Source: CAZVAN01 sp964625245
GTDB taxonomy: Bacteria > Patescibacteriota > Saccharimonadia > Saccharimonadales > UBA10212
Direction: 5' to 3'
NCBI GenBank assembly: GCA_964625245.1
Contig: CAZVAN010000027.1
Coordinates: forward strand, 1 to 11,130
DNA: 11,130 nt
Shown here: positions 6,960 to 11,130 of the stretch, piece after piece
How positions within the stretch are numbered: position 1 is the first letter of the stretch
How the letters are laid out: the number at the start of each line of letters is the position of its first letter
Notes under the pieces: model-generated
Databases searched by the model: none
What the model was told of the DNA's origin: nothing
What the model saw: the letters and a program-made list of their open reading frames with translations, nothing else
Made by a program: the position numbers and the translations under genes

Positions 6960-7139
6960 TTATATGCCCAAGAGATGGTAGACCAAAAAGGCCGGCCAAA
7001 CGCAGGCTTTTAGCAGAGCTACTATGCTGGACCAAAAGCCGTAACTGGTGTGGAGATAATAGACTGCCGCACCAATCATTCCTAAGAAATAGGCCGATCC
7101 CATGCCACTGTTGTTCGACACCTTTACTTTTTTTACCAT
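6960..7139 (-). CDS. Small double-span membrane protein, 59 aa
   Basis: A 59-aa gene below the usual length cutoffs. From ATG at 7137-7139 the frame runs MVKKVKVSNNSGMGSAYFLG and continues to VWPAFLVYHLLGI, ending at TAA (6960-6962). It is backed by the best ribosome site in the window, AGGAGG 4 nt before the ATG, and by a TACAAT box farther upstream. A basic N-terminus precedes two hydrophobic segments (about 15-30 and 34-57) separated by HTSYGFW, so a helical hairpin in the membrane is expected. The YFLGxIGAAVYY...FW...VWPAFLVYxLL pattern resembles small uncharacterised membrane proteins I recall from other CPR and Gram-positive genomes; this should be confirmed by search. Function unknown. 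It lies between the TSUP permease and the 269-aa protein on the same strand. Confidence 0.8.
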   Translation of the reverse strand: MVKKVKVSNNSGMGSAYFLGMIGAAVYYLHTSYGFWSSIVALLKACVWPAFLVYHLLGI

Positions 7140-7143
7140 AATT

Positions 7144-7149
7144 CCTCCT
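7144..7149 (-). promoter_or_regulatory. Full Shine-Dalgarno of the 59-aa gene
   Basis: AGGAGG on the minus strand, 4 nt (AATT) before the ATG at 7139. It is the only consensus ribosome binding site noticed in the window and confirms a gene there. Confidence 0.85.
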
Positions 7150-7154
7150 GGTTT

Positions 7155-7170
7155 TATTGTAACGCCAAAT
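7155..7170 (-). repeat. 16-bp direct repeat, copy 1, with -10 box of the 59-aa gene
   Basis: ATTTGGCGTTACAATA (minus strand) is identical to copy 2 at 7945-7960 and in the same orientation. It contains TACAAT (7161-7156), a 5-of-6 -10 hexamer, 16 nt upstream of the 59-aa gene's ATG with the AGGAGG in between. It starts in the 42-bp gap just after the TSUP stop codon. Confidence 0.7.
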
Positions 7171-7181
7171 TGTTAGTTTTC

Positions 7182-7937
7182 TTAAGCCGAGGCTAACAGC
7201 CAGATTCCGGACACCAGCATGAAAGTTGCCAGGGCGTATTTAGCAAACTTTTCGCCCTTTTGGATGGCTACACGCGAGCCCAAATATCCACCAATGAAAC
7301 TGCCAGCCATTCCGGCTAGTGCCAGTTTATAAATAATAAAGTGGGTTGTGGCCACAAGAGCAATGACTATGAAGGCATTTAACGCCAGTGTCACAACCCG
7401 CCGCATTGCGTTGGCTTGCAGAGCTGATAAACCAAAGAACGAAATTAGCAGCACATTGTTAAGCGAGCCCATGCCGCCACTAAACAAGCCCTGCAGAAAA
7501 AGAACAATAATAATTAGAAGCGTTCCAATAGCCTTTTTGGTTGTTGAGGTAGCCTTTTGTTCCAGCCCGCTTCTTTCTGATATAACCAGCGGAATTAAAG
7601 CCAGGATAATAATTGCCAGAAGTAGCTGAAAGGTTTTACCGCTAAGTTGCCTAAAAATGTGCGGCACAAATAAGCTTACAAGTGCCGCCAGTCCTACAAA
7701 AAAAGCCAGAAGTCTGGGATTTGAAAATGACTTTTTCTTGAAGGCGGCAATTGAGCCAAAGCCAAGACCGAAGGCCGACAACTTATTGGTAGCCACAGCC
7801 TGCTGCGGCGAAAGACCCAGGGCAATAAGTATGGGTAGCACAATAAAACCACCTCCGCCGCCAGCCATTCCGCTAAAGACGCTAGCACCTAGAGTTAACC
7901 AAAATACAACAAAAATCTGCCAAGCCTGAACTTCCAT
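7182..7937 (-). CDS. TauE/SafE (TSUP) family anion permease
   Basis: A 251-aa integral membrane protein with about eight hydrophobic segments in two related halves, the size and layout of TSUP (PF01925) permeases. The first-half signature is G26-GGGGFIVLPIL followed by G41-LSPQQAVATNK, and the second half has GLFSGGMGSLNN (150-161). The family carries sulfur oxyanions or organosulfur compounds such as sulfite and sulfoacetate, or other small organic anions, across the inner membrane; the substrate is not predictable. The ATG at 7937 lies 8 nt after TACAAT within a 16-bp repeat, with no Shine-Dalgarno, suggesting leaderless expression. It is divergent from the 80-aa membrane protein across 58 bp and followed after 42 bp by the 59-aa gene. 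No sulfur-metabolism gene is nearby to help assign a substrate. Confidence 0.85.
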   Translation of the reverse strand: MEVQAWQIFVVFWLTLGASVFSGMAGGGGGFIVLPILIALGLSPQQAVATNKLSAFGLGFGSIAAFKKKSFSNPRLLAFFVGLAALVSLFVPHIFRQLSGKTFQLLLAIIILALIPLVISERSGLEQKATSTTKKAIGTLLIIIVLFLQGLFSGGMGSLNNVLLISFFGLSALQANAMRRVVTLALNAFIVIALVATTHFIIYKLALAGMAGSFIGGYLGSRVAIQKGEKFAKYALATFMLVSGIWLLASA

Positions 7938-7944
7938 GGATTTC

Positions 7945-7960
7945 TATTGTAACGCCAAAT
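7945..7960 (-). repeat. 16-bp direct repeat, copy 2, with -10 box of the TSUP gene
   Basis: Identical to 7155-7170. Here TACAAT (7951-7946) ends 8 nt before the TSUP ATG with no ribosome site between, so the same element drives a leaderless-type start here and a Shine-Dalgarno start at the other copy. Confidence 0.7.
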
Positions 7961-7982
7961 CCCGGAATTTTGGTTTTGGATA

Positions 7983-7988
7983 TATAAT
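7983..7988 (+). promoter_or_regulatory. Consensus -10 box of the 80-aa gene
   Basis: A perfect TATAAT ending 7 nt before the ATG at 7996, with no Shine-Dalgarno. It lies in the 58-bp divergent region shared with the TSUP gene, whose -10 is 31 bp away on the other strand. No clear -35. Confidence 0.65.
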
Positions 7989-7995
7989 CTAGGCT

Positions 7996-8238
7996 ATGAA
8001 GAATTCAAAAAAATCTAGCACGATATGGGTTGCCTTGATTACGCTACCATTTGTAGTACTATTTTTTGTAGCTGTTTTACAGATTATTGTACACTTTGCC
8101 ATTAGCGGCTCAACCGGTTCCAATCATGGCGTACTTGTTAGTTTGGTAAATATTGTCAGCGTATTGCTTGGCATTATTGCGACTGTTTCGCTTGTTGGTC
8201 TGCCTGTTTGGATAATAATGCTTATAAAAAACAAATAG
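7996..8238 (+). CDS. Small membrane protein, 80 aa, unknown function
   Basis: 80 aa with a short basic N-terminus (KNSKK), a first hydrophobic segment at about 10-35, a polar SGSTGSNHG loop (37-45) and a second long hydrophobic segment at about 46-76 ending in KNK. Two membrane helices with both ends inside fit the positive-inside rule. A consensus TATAAT 7 nt from the ATG supports the start and implies a leaderless transcript. No family is recognised and neighbours give no functional hint: it diverges from the TSUP permease and is followed by a DUF1801 gene that has its own promoter. Confidence 0.7.
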   Translation: MKNSKKSSTIWVALITLPFVVLFFVAVLQIIVHFAISGSTGSNHGVLVSLVNIVSVLLGIIATVSLVGLPVWIIMLIKNK

Positions 8239-8261
8239 TATAGCCAGGCTGTTACTGGACG

Positions 8262-8267
8262 TATAAT
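8262..8267 (+). promoter_or_regulatory. Consensus -10 box of the DUF1801 gene
   Basis: A perfect TATAAT ending 7 nt before the ATG at 8275, without a Shine-Dalgarno. It lies in the 36-bp gap after the 80-aa gene, so the two plus-strand genes are probably transcribed separately. Confidence 0.62.
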
Positions 8268-8274
8268 TTGAGTT

Positions 8275-8634
8275 ATGGAAAAGCCAGAAGACGTAGATGA
8301 GTATATCGCGAACTCTCCGGAGGGCGTCCAAGAAAAGCTGCGGCAGATTAGGCAGATTATTCGTGAAACCGCGCCAAATGCAACTGAAAAACTCAGCTAC
8401 GGCATGCCGTACTACAGCCTTAACGGCCGGCTAGTTTACTTTGCTTATTTTAAAGACCATGTCAGCCTTTTTGCTATGCCCTCCGCCATCAAAAAATTTG
8501 ATAAAGAGATAGCCCCTTATCACAGGTCAAAAGCCACCGTTGGCTTTGCTTTAAACAAGCCTCTGCCCGTGCCGCTGATTAAGAAAATGGTTGCTTTTCG
8601 AGTCGAAGAACAACTCGCTAAAAAACTTAGCTAG
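8275..8634 (+). CDS. DUF1801 (YdhG-like) protein
   Basis: 119 aa, the full length of a DUF1801 domain (PF08818). Recognisable parts are the N-terminal V-D-E-Y-I-A-x-S-P helix start, LRQIRQIIRETAPNATEKLS (23-42), SYGMPYYSLNGRLVYFAYF (42-60), the HVSLFAMP strand (62-69) and the ending KATVGFALNKPLPVPLIKKM with the FRVEE helix. One member, Bacillus subtilis YdhG (Fra), has been described as a frataxin-like iron chaperone; most are uncharacterised, and acidic iron-binding residues cannot be verified here. Expression is probably leaderless from the TATAAT just upstream. The 3' end overlaps the convergent HD-domain gene by 8 bp. Confidence 0.82.
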   Translation: MEKPEDVDEYIANSPEGVQEKLRQIRQIIRETAPNATEKLSYGMPYYSLNGRLVYFAYFKDHVSLFAMPSAIKKFDKEIAPYHRSKATVGFALNKPLPVPLIKKMVAFRVEEQLAKKLS

Positions 8635-9220
8635 TAAAATAACTATCAGGGAAATCACCGGATTGTTCGGTGATGAAATTATAGCGTTGCTCAAAAGCCT
8701 GACGAGCTTCCGGTAGGGTAATTTTTTTGTGCCAATCTTTGTTAATTTTCCTTTTATTATCGGCCATTAGCTCCTCTAGAGTTTTACCCGAATTTTCTTG
8801 CCACCAAACGGACATAAATGGACCTATCATGTGAGCGCAGCCATCAGCCGAAGATACAATCTGTACCTCTATTGGCGCTTGTTTTAGATCTATTTCTTCG
8901 CTTTTATCCATAAGTTCGGCGTACTTGATCGCCTGGTCGACAAAGTCTTGTTTGAACCCAAGAAAGTTAAGCTTCTTTCGTCCGGCAGTCAGAACCACCT
9001 CGTCCTGATGGTCGAAATCCAGAATCTTGCCATAATCATGCAGCCAGACCAGGACTTCTACCAAATCCACATCCGCCTCAGGATAGAATTCGAGGAGTCC
9101 CTTAGCGATCCTGTCAACAATTTCGAGATGATACTTAACAAACCATTTATGGTGGACGAATTCTGGATTGTCTGCAGCCTTCTTAACTTCAGCTTTAAAG
9201 ACTACGATCTTATCGTTCAT
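8627..9220 (-). CDS. HD-domain phosphohydrolase
   Basis: A 197-aa helical protein carrying the HD metal-binding set H31...H61-D62...D126: H31 in KYHLEIV, H61-D62 in WLHDYGKI and D126 in SSADGCAH. HD proteins hydrolyse phosphomonoesters or phosphodiesters of nucleotides and related compounds; this subgroup is not recognised, so no substrate is given. H130 and the aromatic PFMSVWWQ segment (134-141) might shape the pocket. The ATG is 1 nt after the aspS stop (TAG-T-ATG), so the gene is almost certainly the second cistron of an aspS operon and translationally coupled. The 3' end overlaps the plus-strand DUF1801 gene by 8 bp, leaving no room for a terminator. Confidence 0.82.
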   Translation of the reverse strand: MNDKIVVFKAEVKKAADNPEFVHHKWFVKYHLEIVDRIAKGLLEFYPEADVDLVEVLVWLHDYGKILDFDHQDEVVLTAGRKKLNFLGFKQDFVDQAIKYAELMDKSEEIDLKQAPIEVQIVSSADGCAHMIGPFMSVWWQENSGKTLEELMADNKRKINKDWHKKITLPEARQAFEQRYNFITEQSGDFPDSYFTS

Positions 9221-9221
9221 A

Positions 9222-10613
9222 CTATTCTACGATTTTTAAGCCGAGCTCTTTGAGTTGGGCGTCGGTTAAAGGTTTGGGGCCTTTCATCACAGAGGTTTGG
9301 CCTTTGCCGGTCATGGGGAAGGCTTGGACTTCGCGTAGGTAATTCTCGCCCGTCAGGTTCATAAGATTCCTCTCAACACCCAAGGCGATGCCGCCGTGTG
9401 GCGGCGCGCCATATTTAAATGCTTCTAGCATGTGCCCTACGCTGTCCTCTATCTGCTCGTCGCTGTAGCCCATAACCTGATATGTGGCCTTTAGAATTTC
9501 CGGGGTGTGGGCGCGGATGCTGCCGCCGCCGGACTCGTAACCATTGCACACCAAATCGTACTGAGTGGTTAGAATCTGCTCAACATTTTCTTTTTTTAGC
9601 AGCATGTCCACATGCTCAGGCACCGGCATGGAAAACGGGTTGTGGGTGAATGTCCAGCCGCCCTCGTCTGTCTTTTCAAAAAACGGAAACTTGTAAACCC
9701 AGGCATAGGCCAGCAGCTTGGGGTCTTTCTTTTCCTCTTCAGTCCTTAGGTCAAACTTGTCGGCGCCGAACTTTTCCATGGCCTCCGCATAAGTAAAGCG
9801 CGGAAACGGTTTTTCTTTAACTTTGTAGCCTAGCGATTCCACGGTGCGAATCATCATGGCCTCGACGGTGTCCATAACGTCTTCTTGCTCCACGAAGCTC
9901 ATCTCTATATCCACCTGAGTGTGCTCAAAACCACGGTCGGCGCGGGGGTCTTCGTCGCGGATGGCGCGGGCAATCTGGAAATAGCGCTCGAAGCCGCCAA
10001 TCATCAACAACTGTTTGTACTGCTGCGGGCTTTGCGGCAGGGCATAAAAGCTGCCACGGTTCAGGCGGCTGGGCACTACAAAGTCGCGGCTACCTTCCGG
10101 TGTGGCTTCGGTTAAAATGGGTGTTTCTATTTCTACAAAGTTGTTTTCAAACAGGTATTCCCTGCACTTTTTAACAAATTCACTTCTTAGACGAATGTTT
10201 TTTTGCATGCGTTCACGGCGCAAATCCAAATAGCGATACTTTAGGCGAACTTCTTCGCCGGGGTCGCTACTATCGGTAATCTCAAAAGGTGGTGTCTGAG
10301 ACTGCGCCAAAATCTCCAGGCTTTCGGCGCCGAGCTCTACAGCGCCGGTTGGCATCTCCGGATTTATTTGGGTCTCATTACGTTTTTGGACGGTGCCAGT
10401 TATGGTAACTACGAACTCGCTGCGCAGACTATCGGCTTTTTTAAATAATTCGGCCTCTCCCCCGCCCCAAAATACCACTTGGAGCAAGCCGGAGCGGTCG
10501 CGCAGGTCAATAAAAATTAGTTTGCCGTGATCACGCCTGGCGTGCACCCAGCCTTTTACTAAAATTTTCTCGCCAACGTGTTTAGGCACGTCTTCAACTA
10601 AAACTCTATCCAT
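9222..10613 (-). CDS. aspS: Aspartyl-tRNA synthetase, bacterial type lacking the GAD insertion
   Basis: Class IIb synthetase charging tRNA(Asp) with aspartate. The OB-fold anticodon domain is at about 15-105 (GWVHARRDHGKLIFIDLRDR). The catalytic domain has motif 1 (about 150-170, ending in EIETPILTEATPEG), motif 2 (F-Q-I-A-R-A-I-R-D-E-D at 212-222, with R216 and E221) and motif 3 (GGIALGVER, 407-415). The linker DKFDLR (285-290), where bacterial enzymes continue into a GAD domain of roughly 110-130 residues, runs here almost straight into LLAYAWVYKFPFFE, giving 463 aa instead of about 590. The remaining motifs (NGYESGGGSIRAH, KYGAPPHGG) are bacterial, not archaeal. H29 in RRDHG matches the residue type reported in non-discriminating enzymes; E. 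coli has Leu there. The start is supported by TAAAAT 8 nt upstream. Confidence 0.95.
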   Translation of the reverse strand: MDRVLVEDVPKHVGEKILVKGWVHARRDHGKLIFIDLRDRSGLLQVVFWGGGEAELFKKADSLRSEFVVTITGTVQKRNETQINPEMPTGAVELGAESLEILAQSQTPPFEITDSSDPGEEVRLKYRYLDLRRERMQKNIRLRSEFVKKCREYLFENNFVEIETPILTEATPEGSRDFVVPSRLNRGSFYALPQSPQQYKQLLMIGGFERYFQIARAIRDEDPRADRGFEHTQVDIEMSFVEQEDVMDTVEAMMIRTVESLGYKVKEKPFPRFTYAEAMEKFGADKFDLRTEEEKKDPKLLAYAWVYKFPFFEKTDEGGWTFTHNPFSMPVPEHVDMLLKKENVEQILTTQYDLVCNGYESGGGSIRAHTPEILKATYQVMGYSDEQIEDSVGHMLEAFKYGAPPHGGIALGVERNLMNLTGENYLREVQAFPMTGKGQTSVMKGPKPLTDAQLKELGLKIVE

Positions 10614-10621
10614 TGTTTGTT

Positions 10622-10627
10622 ATTTTA
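10622..10627 (-). promoter_or_regulatory. -10 box of aspS
   Basis: TAAAAT on the minus strand (5 of 6 to consensus) ends 8 nt before the aspS ATG; the interval (AACAAACA) has no Shine-Dalgarno. The expected -35 position, in the last codons of carB, holds only a weak hexamer. Read-through from carB is also possible, since the two genes are 26 nt apart. Confidence 0.45.
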
Positions 10628-10642
10628 ACACCTCAGGTGTTA
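10626..10642. promoter_or_regulatory. 17-bp perfect palindrome between carB and aspS, candidate operator
   Basis: TAACACCT-C-AGGTGTTA is a perfect inverted repeat of 8-bp arms around one base. It contains the carB stop codon and covers the spacer just upstream of the aspS -10 box, a classical repressor position. As RNA it could form a 6-7 bp hairpin, but no U run follows in either direction, so a terminator is unlikely. An operator or an mRNA end-stabilising hairpin are the main options. Confidence 0.45.
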
Positions 10643-11130
10643 GGAAGGTAGCTTGACGCTCATATAATCCTGCCAAGCCTTAGGCTCGCGCTTTACAATC
10701 TGAGGGTCGCCCAAGCAGCGCATTAAAAGCCGGCCGGTTTCAGCGTTTGTAATTAAGGGCACGTGACTGTCAACCGCCAGGCGCCGGATTTTATATCCAT
10801 CGCCGTTAAACTTGCCGCTACTGGGGACATTAATAATTAGGCCAACTTTTCCGGCGGCAATTGCCGAGGCGGCGCTTGGTTCACGGTGCTGGCTGATTTT
10901 ATATAGTGTCTTGGCTTTGATACCAAACCGCCCAAGAAACTTGCGGGTTCCGGGTGTAGCGTAAATGTCCCAGCCAGCGGCAACCAAACCCTCGACTTCT
11001 TCTATGAAGCGCGGTTGCTGCTCATCCGGCAAGCTGAGTAGAACAGACTTGCTGCTAAGGGTTTGTTCGGTGGCCAACCAGGAAGCATAGAAAGCTTCCG
11101 AAAAGTTTTCGCCCAAACAGGCTACCTCGC
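10640..11130 (-). CDS. carB: Carbamoyl-phosphate synthase large subunit, C-terminal part (runs off right edge)
   Basis: The frame is open from the window edge, so this is the 3' end of a longer gene; the TTG at 11114-11116 is internal, since upstream codons read E-V-A-C-L-G-E-N, matching the conserved GEVACxGE(D/N) near the end of CarB's second ATP-grasp unit. What follows is the MGS-like allosteric domain: VLLSLPDEQQ, the phosphate-binding ATPGT, GLIINVPSSGK and DGYKIRRLAVDSHVPLIT, a region that binds UMP, IMP or ornithine-pathway effectors in characterised enzymes. CarB makes carbamoyl phosphate for pyrimidine and arginine synthesis. CarA and the pyrimidine genes would lie outside. carB is followed 26 nt later by aspS on the same strand, linking an aspartate-using pathway and aspartate charging only by position. 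Confidence 0.88.
   Translation of the reverse strand, partial: EVACLGENFSEAFYASWLATEQTLSSKSVLLSLPDEQQPRFIEEVEGLVAAGWDIYATPGTRKFLGRFGIKAKTLYKISQHREPSAASAIAAGKVGLIINVPSSGKFNGDGYKIRRLAVDSHVPLITNAETGRLLMRCLGDPQIVKREPKAWQDYMSVKLPS

Noticed and set aside
6930..6961. Inverted repeat TCAACC...GGTTGA followed by a T run on the plus strand, terminator-like
   Set aside because: No plus-strand gene ends there; the genes on both sides read leftward and lack a T run in that direction. The 6-bp stem with a 12-nt loop is weak.
7171..7199. TGTTAG...CTAACA repeat around the TSUP stop as a terminator
   Set aside because: Six-base arms with a long loop and no following T run on the minus strand.
10626..10642. 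carB intrinsic terminator
   Set aside because: The palindrome is not followed by a U run on the minus strand (AAATAACAAAC), so an operator or simple hairpin is more likely.
11114..11116. TTG at the right edge as the start of a 158-aa MGS-domain protein
   Set aside because: The frame stays open to the window edge and the upstream codons encode the conserved EVACLGEN segment of CarB, so this is a truncated view of a longer gene.
1..11130. CRISPR array, tRNA/rRNA, insertion sequence, toxin-antitoxin or defence locus
   Set aside because: No periodic repeats, tRNA-like cloverleaf, transposase, nuclease or antitoxin motifs were seen on either strand.

Overview
The window looks like a compact bacterial chromosome segment from the candidate phyla radiation (Patescibacteria), most probably a Saccharibacteria (TM7) lineage. 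This is inferred from protein style (single-span proteins with acidic or proline-rich cytoplasmic tails, tiny membrane proteins, a short aspartyl-tRNA synthetase), dense packing and moderate GC; no marker gene proves it. The standard code applies, because UGA ends two genes (stops at 384-386 and 3866-3868), so the UGA=Gly code of Gracilibacteria/Absconditabacteria is not in use. No rRNA, tRNA, CRISPR array or transposon was seen, and no gene-free stretch exceeds 300 bases.

Left part (1-2906, all minus strand): the first 15 codons of a metallophosphoesterase run off the left edge. Upstream of it, a MazG-like nucleotide pyrophosphohydrolase and a YrdC/Sua5 t6A-synthesis protein form a two-gene unit with an ATGA overlap. 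Next is a large single-span surface protein with two Ig-like beta domains and a probable beta-propeller. Its start is better placed at 2858 than at 2906, because the upstream TTG is the -35 box of its promoter.

Middle (2958-8238): a divergent cytidylate-kinase-like gene on the plus strand converges on an MMPL-family exporter. Upstream of the exporter lie a 269-aa single-span protein, a 59-aa double-span protein with a perfect Shine-Dalgarno, and a TauE/TSUP permease, all on the minus strand. An exact 16-bp repeat carries the -10 boxes of the permease and the 59-aa gene. An 80-aa membrane protein diverges from the permease.

Right part (8275-11130): a DUF1801 gene converges on, and overlaps by 8 bp, an HD-domain gene. 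The HD gene sits 1 nt after aspS. The synthetase has bacterial signature motifs but lacks the GAD insertion. A 17-bp perfect palindrome fills the spacer of the aspS promoter and overlaps the stop of carB, which runs off the right edge.

The main cross-cutting observation is regulatory. At least five, probably seven, genes have a -10 hexamer ending 6-8 nt before the start codon and no Shine-Dalgarno, the geometry of leaderless mRNAs, whereas the 59-aa gene uses a full AGGAGG. No defence system, prophage or other exotic locus was found; the novelty here is in small proteins and expression signals.
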